A DNA stretch of 64,000 nt from Mycolicibacterium psychrotolerans (GTDB taxonomy: Bacteria; Actinomycetota; Actinomycetes; Mycobacteriales; Mycobacteriaceae). The stretch is taken from contig NZ_AP022574.1 in the NCBI RefSeq assembly GCF_010729305.1, positions 5,642,001-5,706,000 on the forward strand. The letters are read 5' to 3'. The translations under genes were made by a program, and so were the position numbers. The notes beneath the pieces are model-generated. The model saw nothing but the letters and a program-made list of their open reading frames with translations. It made no database searches and was not told where the DNA came from. Of the stretch, positions 24,710-32,929 are shown piece by piece (within the stretch, counting starts at the first letter, position 1; every line of letters begins with the position of its first letter).

Positions 24710-27048
24710 TCGTGTTGACCGACGAATTCCGCCACGCACTCGAGCTGCTCGGCGGCGGCGGTCACGTCTTCCTCACCGGCAAGGCCGGCACCGGCAAGTC
24801 GACGCTGATCCGCCGCTTCATGGCCGACACCGACCGCAGTGTCGTCGTGGTGGCGCCGACGGGGATCGCCGCGCTCAACGTCGACGGCTACACCATCCAC
24901 CGCTTGTTCGGCTTCCGCACCACCACGACGCTCGAGGACATCCGCGGCGGCGACTACCGGCCCGGCCGCTTCACCAAGACGCTGGCCTCGCTGCAGACGC
25001 TGATCATCGACGAGGCGTCGATGGTGCGCGCCGACGTCTTCGACATGGTCGCCGCCGCGCTGGCCCGGTTCGGCCCCGCGCCGGGCACCCCGTTCGGGGG
25101 CGTGCAGATCGTGCTCGTCGGCGACCTCTACCAGTTGCCGCCAGTGGTCAGCGAGCACGAGGCGGGGTTCTTCAGCTCTACCTATGAGACGCCGTACTTC
25201 TTCTCCGCCCGCGCGTTCCGCCGCGACGATTTCCCGACCGTGTCGCTGACCACGGTCTTCCGCCAGCTCGGCGACGACCGGATGACGGCCATTCTCAACG
25301 AGATTCGCGAGGGCGTGCTGCTGGGGCACGCGCAGGAGCAGCTCAACGCTCGCGCCGACAAGGACTTCGTTCCGCCCGACGACGAGTTCTGGCTGACGCT
25401 CGCGCCGACGAACCGCCTGGTGACCGCACGCAACCGTCAGCAGCTCGAGCGGCTGCCCGGCGACGAATTCGTGCATCACGCCAAGGCTTCCGGGGATCTG
25501 AGCCTGTTCGACCCGCCGGTCGAGGAGACGCTGCGGTTCAAGGTCGGCGCCCAGGTGATGATGCTGAACAACGACCAGGGCGACCGCTGGATCAACGGAA
25601 GCATCGGTCGGGTGGTGGGGGTCGGGTACGACCGCTACGGCGCCGTCGTCGACGTCGAGTTCCAGGACGGCTCGTGCGCCGACGTCGCACCGTTCACCTG
25701 GGAGGCCACCCGGCCGGTGCTGGCGGGCGGGTCGCTGAGCCGGGAGGTGATCGGGTCCTACACGCAGTTGCCGTTCAAGCTGGCGTGGGCGATCACGATC
25801 CACAAGAGCCAGGGCCAGACGCTGGACCGCGTGGTCGTCGACCTGACCGGCGGCATGTTCTCCACCGGCCAGCTGTACGTCGCGCTGAGCCGGTGCACGT
25901 CGCTGGCCGGGCTGGTGCTGAAAAGGCCTGTGCTGCCGAAGGATCTGAAGACCGACCGGCGCATCGCCCGGTTCCTGCGCGAGGCGGGCGACGGCTCCGG
26001 GGCGCGGCGGTTCTGCGCGTTCGGGATGCTGACGGTCGGCGACGAGGGCCGGATGTCGCGGCCGCGGCCGGTGGAGCTCGCGGTCGCGTTCGACGACGGC
26101 ACCGCGGTGACCACGCTGATCAACCCGCAGCGTGACCTGGCCGACGCGCGAACCGCCTACGGCATCACGGTGTCCGACGTGCTGCTGGCGCCCACGCTGC
26201 GCGAGGCGTGGGCGGTGATCGCGCCGATGCTCGCCGGGTTCACCCCGGTGGGCGCCGGGGTGGACGAGCAGCTCGGGCTGATGGACTTCGAGCTCAAGCG
26301 GCTGGGCTACGTCACCGCGATGCCGTTGGGCGTCGAGCTGCGCGGTACGCGGGTCACGGGGCGCACTGCGCTCGAGCGGGCCCGCGCGGCGCTGAAAGCC
26401 TTCCGCGTAAGCGACACCGCGGACGGGTCGACGGCGTTCGAGGAGCCGGACGCCGTGGAGGTCTCCGGACTTCTGGTCAGCCGGGACCCGACGGCGCCGA
26501 CGCCCACGGCCGACCATCTGCCGGGGCTGTCGGCGCTGCTGCGGATCAGTCGCGACGTCGGCGCCGTCCTGCTCGGCGCGCAGCCGGCGCCGGGCGCGGC
26601 GTCGACCTGGGACGCCGCGGCGCGCCAGTCGGTGGCCGACCAGCTGCGCGCGGCGGCGTCGCGGGTGCGGCTCACCGACGACGTGCTCCACCGGCTGCGG
26701 GACGCAGAGTCCTTGCTCGGATGCGATATCGCAGGCGATATCGCATCTGCGGGTCGGCACGCCGCCGACGAGGCCCTCGTCCCGGGCGTGAGGATCTGCT
26801 TCACCGGCATCGCCCAGGATGAGGCTGGACGCATCGTGGACCGCGAGGAGATGGAACGGCTCGCGGTGTCGGCGGGGCTCGCACCGGTGAAGTCGGTGAG
26901 CAAGACCCGCTGCGACGTACTGGTGACGGCGGAGGCCGGCACGCAGTCGGGCAAGGCGCGCAAGGCCGTCGAGTACGGCAAGCCGGTGCTGACGGCCGAC
27001 GAGTTCTTCGCCTGGCTCGCCGCCCGCCCCCGCTTGCCCGCAGAGTAG
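24706..27048 (+). CDS. Pif1/RecD-like helicase with exonuclease-like and BRCT C-terminal domains
   Basis: The 780-residue protein is a superfamily 1B helicase. Visible motifs are Walker A TGKAGTGKST (24-33), APTGIAALN, Walker B IIDEASMV, GDLYQLPPV and the C-terminal KLAWAITIHKSQGQTLD and YVALSRCTSL blocks of the UvrD-C2/Pif1 fold. Residues about 450-560 resemble a DnaQ-type 3'-5' exonuclease (FDDG, LAGFTPVGAGVDEQLGLMDFELKRLG) but the catalytic DEDD acidic set is not intact, so it may be inactive. The last ~90 residues (GVRICFTGIAQ...GKARKAVEYGKPVLTADEFFAWL) form a BRCT domain. GTG 24706 overlaps the preceding stop. A perfect tandem palindrome sits in the linker before BRCT. Confidence 0.88.
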   Translation: MIVLTDEFRHALELLGGGGHVFLTGKAGTGKSTLIRRFMADTDRSVVVVAPTGIAALNVDGYTIHRLFGFRTTTTLEDIRGGDYRPGRFTKTLASLQTLIIDEASMVRADVFDMVAAALARFGPAPGTPFGGVQIVLVGDLYQLPPVVSEHEAGFFSSTYETPYFFSARAFRRDDFPTVSLTTVFRQLGDDRMTAILNEIREGVLLGHAQEQLNARADKDFVPPDDEFWLTLAPTNRLVTARNRQQLERLPGDEFVHHAKASGDLSLFDPPVEETLRFKVGAQVMMLNNDQGDRWINGSIGRVVGVGYDRYGAVVDVEFQDGSCADVAPFTWEATRPVLAGGSLSREVIGSYTQLPFKLAWAITIHKSQGQTLDRVVVDLTGGMFSTGQLYVALSRCTSLAGLVLKRPVLPKDLKTDRRIARFLREAGDGSGARRFCAFGMLTVGDEGRMSRPRPVELAVAFDDGTAVTTLINPQRDLADARTAYGITVSDVLLAPTLREAWAVIAPMLAGFTPVGAGVDEQLGLMDFELKRLGYVTAMPLGVELRGTRVTGRTALERARAALKAFRVSDTADGSTAFEEPDAVEVSGLLVSRDPTAPTPTADHLPGLSALLRISRDVGAVLLGAQPAPGAASTWDAAARQSVADQLRAAASRVRLTDDVLHRLRDAESLLGCDIAGDIASAGRHAADEALVPGVRICFTGIAQDEAGRIVDREEMERLAVSAGLAPVKSVSKTRCDVLVTAEAGTQSGKARKAVEYGKPVLTADEFFAWLAARPRLPAE
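26720..26747. repeat. Perfect 13-nt-arm inverted repeat inside the helicase gene
   Basis: GATGCGATATCGC and its exact complement separated by AG. Each half contains the self-complementary GCGATATCGC, so the site is two palindromes in tandem. It encodes the linker CDIAGDIAS between the exonuclease-like and BRCT domains and is more AT-rich than its surroundings. Confidence 0.85.
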
Positions 27049-27055
27049 GGGCATC

Positions 27056-28078
27056 ATGGCGAGCGTGTCCGTCTCTGCCGCCTTCGCCTCCGACAACGCC
27101 GCACCCGCGCACCCGGCGGCGCTGGAAGCCCTCGCACGAGCCAACGACGGACCGGCACCCTCCTACGGCGACGACGCCCTCACCGCCCAGGCCGCCGACG
27201 CGCTGCGCGAGGCGTTCGACTCCCCCGGCGCCGACGTGCTCTACGCGTTCACCGGCACCGCGGCCAACATCATCGCGCTCGCCTCGGCGGTGCAGCCGTG
27301 GCACGAGATCCTGTGCAGCGACGTCGCGCACGTGCTGCTCGACGAGGCGGGCGGCCCGGTGCGGCTCTCCGGCGCGCAACTGACCCGGCTGCCCAGCGTC
27401 GACGGCCTCATCGCCGTCGATGAACTCGACCGGCGAGTCGCTCGCCGCGGCCCGGTGCACCACTCCCAGCCGCGCATCGTCACCATCACCCAGTCGACCG
27501 AGAACGGCCGGGTGTGGCAGGCGCCCGACATCAAGGGCTTCGTCGACCACGCCCACGACCTCGGCCTGCTCGTCCATGTCGACGGTTCACGCGTGGCCAA
27601 TGCCATTGCTGCCCAGCAGGTCTCGCCGATCGACGCGGTCGGCGACGCGGACATCGTCACCGTGGGCGGCACCAAGAACGGCATGCTGTTCGGCGACGCG
27701 ATCCTGGTCCGCCGACCCGAGCACTTCGACGGAATCCACTTCGTGCAGAAGCAGATCGGCCATCTGGCCAGCAAGCACCGCTACGTCGCCGCCCAGTTCC
27801 TCGCGTTTCTCACCGACGACTTGTGGCTGCAGACGGCCGCGCACGCCAACGCGATGGCCCGCACGCTCGGCGACGGCCTGGAGTCGCTGGGCCTGCACCT
27901 GGCGTCGCCGGTCGAGGCCAACGAGGTGTTCGTGCGGCTGGATCCCCCCGAGCTCGAGCGGCTGTCCCGGTCCTACGCGGTGCACCAGCCCGACCTGGAC
28001 GAGCCGGTGTGGCGGTTCGTCTGCTCGTGGGCGACCACCCGCGAGGACGTCGACGGCGCGCTCGCCGCGCTGCGGTAG
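27056..28078 (+). CDS. Low-specificity L-threonine aldolase / beta-eliminating lyase family
   Basis: The 340-residue PLP enzyme of fold type I matches L-threonine aldolases, which split threonine into glycine and acetaldehyde. Signatures are SYGDDALTAQ near the N-terminus, TGTAANIIAL, the LLVHVDGSRVANA block (Asp contacting the PLP nitrogen) and the Schiff-base Lys207 in GGTKNGM. The ATG lies 8 nt after the helicase stop. Related enzymes act on other beta-hydroxy amino acids, so specificity is not certain. Confidence 0.9.
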   Translation: MASVSVSAAFASDNAAPAHPAALEALARANDGPAPSYGDDALTAQAADALREAFDSPGADVLYAFTGTAANIIALASAVQPWHEILCSDVAHVLLDEAGGPVRLSGAQLTRLPSVDGLIAVDELDRRVARRGPVHHSQPRIVTITQSTENGRVWQAPDIKGFVDHAHDLGLLVHVDGSRVANAIAAQQVSPIDAVGDADIVTVGGTKNGMLFGDAILVRRPEHFDGIHFVQKQIGHLASKHRYVAAQFLAFLTDDLWLQTAAHANAMARTLGDGLESLGLHLASPVEANEVFVRLDPPELERLSRSYAVHQPDLDEPVWRFVCSWATTREDVDGALAALR

Positions 28079-28081
28079 CAC

Positions 28082-28969
28082 TCAGTTGGGAAGACCCGAC
28101 GCGTAGTTCTCCTTGACGACGTCGAGGTGCACCCAGCTGTCCACCGCGCCGACCCCGTCGAATTCCCTCACCACGTCCACGATGTCGACCAGCTGCGCGG
28201 ACGAGAACGCGCGGACGGTGACGAGCAGGTCGTAGCGGCCGAGGACACGGGCGACGAAGATCACCGCCGCCATCTTCTGCAACGCCGCGACGACGGCGTC
28301 GTGCGGGCCGGTCAGCCGGATGCCCAGACCCAGCGCACTCTGCCGGTCCTGGCCCGAGTGCCGCACCACCGCACCGACGCGCACCACGTTGTTCTCGATC
28401 AGCCTCACCACCCGCCGGCGCGCCCCGGCGGGCGAAAGTCCCACGGCCGCAGCCAGATCGACATAGGACGCGCGCCCGTCGTCCTGAAGAGCGCGCAGCA
28501 GCCGACGGTCCACGTCGTCGACCGTGACGCCGACCTCACCGACGGGACCGATCACGTCGCGCACCACCTCGACGTAGCCGAGCGTGTCGACGCCCGCCAC
28601 CCCGTCGAGGGCGCGCACCTCACCGATCGCGCGGTCGATCTCGGACATCGAGCCCGCGCGGATCTCGGCGACGAGCCCGTACGGCCCGCTGGTCAACGAC
28701 AGGAACGCGACATCGCCCCGGCCGGCCAGCGCGCGGGCGATCGGCGCGGCGGGGCCCGCGACGACGACGCTGACGTGGGCGAGCGCCCCGCGCCCGAGCA
28801 CCGCGGGGTGGACGACTCCGCGCACCACCACCTGTCCGCTGCTGATCAGCCGGTGCACCCGGGTGGCCGCGGCCGAGCGGGACAGGCCGATGGCGGCGGC
28901 GATGTCCAGATGCGTCAGCCGGCCGTCGTGTTCGAGCAGACCGATGATCGCGCCGTCCACGTCGTCCAA
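28082..28969 (-). CDS. Lrp/AsnC-family regulator with two tandem AsnC modules
   Basis: The protein of about 295 residues has two helix-turn-helix units (IIGLLEHDGRLTHLDIAAAIGLSRSAAATRVHRL and LLRALQDDGRASYVDLAAAVGLSPAGARRRVVRL), each followed by an RAM-like ligand domain. Ordinary Lrp proteins are about half this length, so this is an internal duplication that works as a fused dimer. TTG 28969 is preferred because AAGGGCGG lies just upstream and the protein then starts at the conserved LDDVDGAI; GTG 29014 is the longest option. It is divergent from the agmatinase-like gene and probably controls it in response to an amino acid or amine. Confidence 0.88.
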   Translation of the reverse strand: MDDVDGAIIGLLEHDGRLTHLDIAAAIGLSRSAAATRVHRLISSGQVVVRGVVHPAVLGRGALAHVSVVVAGPAAPIARALAGRGDVAFLSLTSGPYGLVAEIRAGSMSEIDRAIGEVRALDGVAGVDTLGYVEVVRDVIGPVGEVGVTVDDVDRRLLRALQDDGRASYVDLAAAVGLSPAGARRRVVRLIENNVVRVGAVVRHSGQDRQSALGLGIRLTGPHDAVVAALQKMAAVIFVARVLGRYDLLVTVRAFSSAQLVDIVDVVREFDGVGAVDSWVHLDVVKENYASGLPN

Positions 28970-29082
28970 GATTTTTCCGCCCTTTCCTGCCGCCGCATGG
29001 TGCACCGATCGCACAGCTGATCGCCACCATAGACGGGATAGTCGCTAAACACCGGCAGATCGACACACGGAAACGCCTGGAC

Positions 29083-29124
29083 GCTATCGAAGCGATTGCG
29101 CTCCCCTTTCAGCGCACCTACCGT
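29083..29124 (+). promoter_or_regulatory. Promoter of the ureohydrolase gene with overlapping operator-like repeat
   Basis: -35 TTGCGC (29096-29101), 17-nt spacer, -10 TACCGT (29119-29124). An imperfect inverted repeat GCTATCG-AAG-CGATTGC (29083-29099) overlaps the -35, where the divergent AsnC-type regulator could bind. Confidence 0.55.
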
Positions 29125-29155
29125 TAGCTCCATCACATTCTCGGAGGACCAGAAC

Positions 29156-30097
29156 ATGCCTGTTGGACCCGTCGACGCGTCGATCACGCCCCGCTACGCC
29201 GGGCCCGCGACGTTCGCCCGGCTGCCCCGCCTCGATCAGGTGACGTGCGCCGACGTCGTCGTCGCCGGCATCCCGTTCGATTCCGGGGTGTCCTACCGGC
29301 CCGGCGCCCGGTTCGGCCCCACGCACGTCCGTGAGGCGTCGCGGCTGCTGCGGCCCTACAACCCGGCCATGGACGTGTCGCCGTTCGAGCTGGTGCAGGT
29401 CGCCGACGCGGGCGACATCGCGGTGAACCCCTTCAACATCGACGAGGCGATCGAAACCATCGAGGGCGCCGCCGCCGAGCTGACCGCCGACAACACCAAG
29501 CTGGTGACGATCGGCGGCGACCACACCATCGCGCTGCCGCTGCTGCGGGCGGCCGCCGCCAAGCACGGTCCCGTCGCGCTGGTGCACTTCGACGCGCACC
29601 TCGACACGTGGGACACGTATTTCGGTGCCGCGTACACCCACGGCACTCCGTTCCGCCGGGCGGTGGAGGAGGGCATCGTCGACACCGAGGCGCTCTCGCA
29701 TGTCGGCACCCGTGGCCCGCTGTACGGCAAGAAGGACCTCGAGGACGACCGCCGCTTCGGTTTCGGCATCGTCACCTCGTCCGACGTCTACTACCAGGGC
29801 GTGCGGGAGGTCGTCGACAAGCTGCGCACCCGGGTGGGGTCGCGGCCGGTGTACGTGTCGATCGACATCGACGTGCTCGACCCCGCGCACGCGCCGGGGA
29901 CGGGGACGCCCGAGGCCGGCGGCATGACCAGCCGCGAGCTGCTCGAGATCCTGCGCGGCTTCCGCGGACTGAACCTGGTGGGTGCCGACGTCGTCGAGGT
30001 GGCGCCGGCCTACGACCACGCGGAGATCACCGGGGTGGCCGCCTCGCACGTCGCCTACGACCTGGTGTCGTTGCTGGCGCTGGGCGCCGAGGACTGA
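29156..30097 (+). CDS. speB: Agmatinase-family ureohydrolase
   Basis: The 313-residue protein has all manganese-ligand motifs of the arginase/agmatinase family: GGDHT, DAHLDT and SIDIDVLDP. The agmatinase/guanidinobutyrase branch hydrolyses agmatine to putrescine and urea, or guanidinobutyrate to GABA and urea; motifs do not separate these. ATG 29156 follows GGAGG at 29143-29147. Together with the amine permease and carbamoylputrescine amidase-like genes at 15-19 kb, it suggests polyamine or guanidino-compound catabolism, though the loci are separate. Regulation by the divergent tandem AsnC protein is likely. Confidence 0.88.
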   Translation: MPVGPVDASITPRYAGPATFARLPRLDQVTCADVVVAGIPFDSGVSYRPGARFGPTHVREASRLLRPYNPAMDVSPFELVQVADAGDIAVNPFNIDEAIETIEGAAAELTADNTKLVTIGGDHTIALPLLRAAAAKHGPVALVHFDAHLDTWDTYFGAAYTHGTPFRRAVEEGIVDTEALSHVGTRGPLYGKKDLEDDRRFGFGIVTSSDVYYQGVREVVDKLRTRVGSRPVYVSIDIDVLDPAHAPGTGTPEAGGMTSRELLEILRGFRGLNLVGADVVEVAPAYDHAEITGVAASHVAYDLVSLLALGAED

Positions 30098-30107
30098 CCC
30101 GGTGCGG

Positions 30108-30342
30108 TAGGGTGGTGTCACGTCGGCCGGTTTTCTTGCGGCCGACGCGTCGTGAAACGCAAGCCATCGACAGTGGCGCCGGCTTCGCAGCCTGGCCGCC
30201 CCGCCTGATGGCCCGTGGACCAACACAGCTCGTGTCACGGCGATCGAAGGTGCCCACCGGCACTCTCGCCACCCCTGTGTTGAGGTACCGCGCGTGACAC
30301 ATCGCCGGCTCAGCACACTGATGCCTGGAAGGCACTCGACAG
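30108..30342 (+). ncRNA. Promoter and long structured leader of the DEAD-box helicase gene (candidate cis-regulatory RNA)
   Basis: A TAGGGT -10 (30108-30113) predicts a start near 30120 and a leader of about 220 nt with no gene. It opens with a hairpin of perfect 9-nt arms (CGTCGGCCG 30121-30129, CGGCCGACG 30139-30147). GTGTCACG occurs at 30115-30122 and at 30232-30239; both complement CGTGACAC at 30293-30300, so alternative pairings are possible. A smaller hairpin GTGCC/GGCAC (30250-30263) sits inside the second option. GGCGAT (30239-30244) can also pair with ATCGCC (30301-30306) in a mutually exclusive way. This looks like a post-transcriptional switch, perhaps cold-responsive or autoregulatory. 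Confidence 0.5.
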
Positions 30343-31650
30343 TTGAACAGCACCAAGACCTTCGCCGATCTCGGCGTTTCCCAACCCTTGATCGACGCGC
30401 TCACCGCGCGGGGAATCAGCTCTCCCTTCCCGATCCAGCAGGAGACCCTGCCCGACACCCTGGCCGGCCGTGACGTGCTCGGCCGGGGCAAGACCGGCAG
30501 CGGTAAGACGCTCGCCTTCTCGATTCCGCTGGTCAGCCGGCTCGCCGGCCGCAAGCGCCGTCCGTCGCATCCGTCCGGTCTCATCCTGGCGCCCACCCGC
30601 GAACTGGCGACCCAGATCTCGGCAGCCCTCGCGCCGCTGGCCGCTGTGAACAACCTCACGGTGACCACCATTTTCGGCGGTGTCTCCCAGCACCGGCAGG
30701 TGCAGGCACTGCGCGCGGGCGCCGACATCGTCGTCGCCTGCCCGGGCCGGCTCGAGGACCTGATGAAGCAGAAGCTGGTCAGCCTCGACAATGTGGCCGT
30801 CACCGTCATCGACGAGGCCGACCACATGGCCGATCTGGGCTTCCTGCCCGGCGTCACCCGCATCCTGGCCGCCACCCCGGCCGATGGTCAGCGGCTGCTG
30901 TTCTCCGCGACGCTGGACAACGGTGTGGACAAGCTGGTGAAGCGCTTCCTGCGCAACGAGGTGCTGCACTCGGTGGACAGCCCGGAGTCGCACGTTCCCG
31001 CGATGACCCACCACGTCTTCCACGTCGCCGGCCCGCAGGACAAGAAGGATCTCGTGCACCGGCTCGCCTCGGGCACCGGTCGGCGAATCCTGTTCATGCG
31101 CACCAAGCATCACGCCCGCAAGATGGCCAAGCAGCTCACCGATGCCGGTATCCCCTCAGTTGATCTGCACGGCAACCTTTCTCAGCCCGCACGCGACCGC
31201 AACCTGGCCGCGTTCAGCTCCGGTCAGGTCCGGGTGCTCGTCGCGACCGACATCGCCGCGCGCGGGGTGCATGTCGACGACATCGAGCTCGTGGTGCACA
31301 TCGACCCGCCCGCCGAGCACAAGGCGTACCTGCACCGGTCGGGCCGCACGGCACGCGCCGGCAGCGCCGGCGATGTGGTGACCGTGGTCCTGCCCGAACA
31401 GCGCAGGGAGACACAAGCTTTGCTGCGCCGGGCCGGAATTCAGGTGGCCCCGCAGCAGGTGACCGCGAACTCTGACGCAGTGAGCAAGGTCGCCGGTGAG
31501 GTGGCGCCTTACCGGGCGCCTGAGCCTCGCGTTGTCGCCGCTCCGGCACCGCGGCCTTCAACACCGCGCCGGTCGGCCGGTTCGTCCGGATCCTCGCGGC
31601 GGCGTTCGCGTCGCCCGGCGGGTGCCGGCGGGCGGTCGTACCAGCGCTAG
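30343..31650 (+). CDS. DEAD-box ATP-dependent RNA helicase (RhlE/CsdA-like)
   Basis: The 435-residue protein has the complete motif set: FADLGVSQPLIDAL with Q-motif PFPIQQ, GKTGSGKT, PTRELA, GGVSQ, DEAD (VIDEADHMADLGF), SAT, and the helicase C-terminal ATDIAARGVHVDD and HRSGRTARAG. The tail is basic and rich in Arg/Ser/Pro, typical of RNA-binding extensions. It remodels RNA duplexes in ribosome assembly or mRNA decay. The start is TTG 30343 with GGAAGG 10 nt upstream; TTG plus a structured leader implies controlled translation. Its TAG forms a CTAG with the convergent gene. Confidence 0.93.
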   Translation: MNSTKTFADLGVSQPLIDALTARGISSPFPIQQETLPDTLAGRDVLGRGKTGSGKTLAFSIPLVSRLAGRKRRPSHPSGLILAPTRELATQISAALAPLAAVNNLTVTTIFGGVSQHRQVQALRAGADIVVACPGRLEDLMKQKLVSLDNVAVTVIDEADHMADLGFLPGVTRILAATPADGQRLLFSATLDNGVDKLVKRFLRNEVLHSVDSPESHVPAMTHHVFHVAGPQDKKDLVHRLASGTGRRILFMRTKHHARKMAKQLTDAGIPSVDLHGNLSQPARDRNLAAFSSGQVRVLVATDIAARGVHVDDIELVVHIDPPAEHKAYLHRSGRTARAGSAGDVVTVVLPEQRRETQALLRRAGIQVAPQQVTANSDAVSKVAGEVAPYRAPEPRVVAAPAPRPSTPRRSAGSSGSSRRRSRRPAGAGGRSYQR

Positions 31651-32324
31651 GCGCTGGTCTCGTGGTGCGGGTCGGCCACCGGTTTCGATTCCGGTGACCC
31701 GCGCTGCCGCAGGAAGATCGACAGCCCGACGATCGCGGCGACGGCGACGAACTCGCTCTGCCAGTTCTGCATCGACTCGAACCAGAACTGGGATGTGGTG
31801 ACGTAGCGCCACACCGAGATCGCCGCCTCGCCGTGCTGGCGGCCCTCGTCGTTGTAGGCGGCGACGCCACCCACGGCGTGCAGCGCCCACGATGCGAAGA
31901 ACAGTGCGAAGAACGCGATCGCCAGCGAGTACTCGTAGACGGTCAGCACCGCGCCGCCGTGGCGCACCGGCCACGGCGTCTTCGGTGTGATCGGGACCGT
32001 GTGCGGGTCGCGGTCCTGCGGCGCGTCGCTCTCCATCGGCTTGGACTCCGACGAACCGCGCTGGAACAGGAATGCCGTGAGCACGACGTACATGCCCATC
32101 TGCAGGAATTCCGATTCCCAGTTCTCGAACGTGGCCTCGACGAAATCCCCGGTCCGCAGGTAGCCGACCACCGACACCGTGTCCGTTGAACCGTGTTCGC
32201 GTTCTTCGGCGTTGTGGGCGGCCGTGCCAGACACCACCATGCTGGCGAAGAACACCGCGAACAGCCCCAGACAGGCCAGCAACAGACCGTTATCGCGGAC
32301 CCAGCCCCGGCGTGCGTGCGTCAC
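31647..32324 (-). CDS. DUF6766-type membrane protein with internal duplication
   Basis: The 225-residue protein consists of two similar halves, each with a hydrophobic helix (FAVFFASMVVSG; FALFFASWALHAVGG), an HG-containing loop, a WESEF/WQSEF motif, a second helix and a closing QRGSxESKP. Such duplicated four-helix proteins are found in many actinobacteria without known function. Membrane location is clear; nothing indicates activity. Confidence 0.75.
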   Translation of the reverse strand: MTHARRGWVRDNGLLLACLGLFAVFFASMVVSGTAAHNAEEREHGSTDTVSVVGYLRTGDFVEATFENWESEFLQMGMYVVLTAFLFQRGSSESKPMESDAPQDRDPHTVPITPKTPWPVRHGGAVLTVYEYSLAIAFFALFFASWALHAVGGVAAYNDEGRQHGEAAISVWRYVTTSQFWFESMQNWQSEFVAVAAIVGLSIFLRQRGSPESKPVADPHHETSA

Positions 32325-32362
32325 CTCTCCAGTATCGCCCCGTCGGCCGAATGTGCGGGTGC

Positions 32363-32911
32363 TCAGGCCTTGGAGTGCTCGGCCCGGAACGACACGGCGA
32401 CCTCGTCGGCCACCTTCATCGCGCCCATCATCAGCGAGTACGGCTTGACCCCGAAGTCTTTGTGGCTGACCACCGCGTCGCAGGCCATCCGCCAGGTCTC
32501 CCCCAGGTCCTCGACACGCAGATCCACCGACCGGGGCCGGGAGCGGCCGTGGATCTCCAGCGTGCCGGACAGCCGGTAGCCGCCGTCGACGGCCGTCACC
32601 TCGTCGCTGGAGAAGCGGATCTGCGGATACCGCTTGGCGTCAAGGCTTTTCAACGCGTTGGAGCGGGCCAGTGCCTTCTCCACACCGGTCAGCCCTTTGA
32701 CCCCGCCGTCGCCCCGCAGGACTTCGAGGGAGTCGACGTCGACGGTCAGCTCCACCGCGGACGGCTCGTCGCCCGACCACGTCACCGTCGCATGCCAGGC
32801 CGTCATCGCGATCGTCAGCCGGTGCCCCATCGCGGCGGCCGGGCCGGTGACCCCGGTGGTCAGCAGGAGTTCTCCGTGCGAGGGGTCCAGGGTCCACGCG
32901 GAGGCTGCCAT
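32363..32911 (-). CDS. YceI-family protein (cytoplasmic)
   Basis: The 182-residue lipocalin-like barrel of the YceI family begins WTLDPSHGELLLTTGVTG and includes SLDAKRYPQIRFSSDEVTAV and YRLSGTLEIHG. YceI proteins bind polyprenoid or fatty-acid-type ligands. There is no signal peptide, unlike the E. coli protein. It lies 18 nt downstream of the thioredoxin reductase-like gene on the same strand, so the two may be cotranscribed. Confidence 0.9.
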   Translation of the reverse strand: MAASAWTLDPSHGELLLTTGVTGPAAAMGHRLTIAMTAWHATVTWSGDEPSAVELTVDVDSLEVLRGDGGVKGLTGVEKALARSNALKSLDAKRYPQIRFSSDEVTAVDGGYRLSGTLEIHGRSRPRSVDLRVEDLGETWRMACDAVVSHKDFGVKPYSLMMGAMKVADEVAVSFRAEHSKA

Positions 32912-32929
32912 CGCACGAATGTAGCCGTG

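Noticed and set aside
24115..27144. A 1009-codon reverse-strand frame opposite the helicase
   Set aside because: It is antisense to a helicase with clear motifs, shows Arg/Gly/Ala/His-rich composition and no domain pattern.
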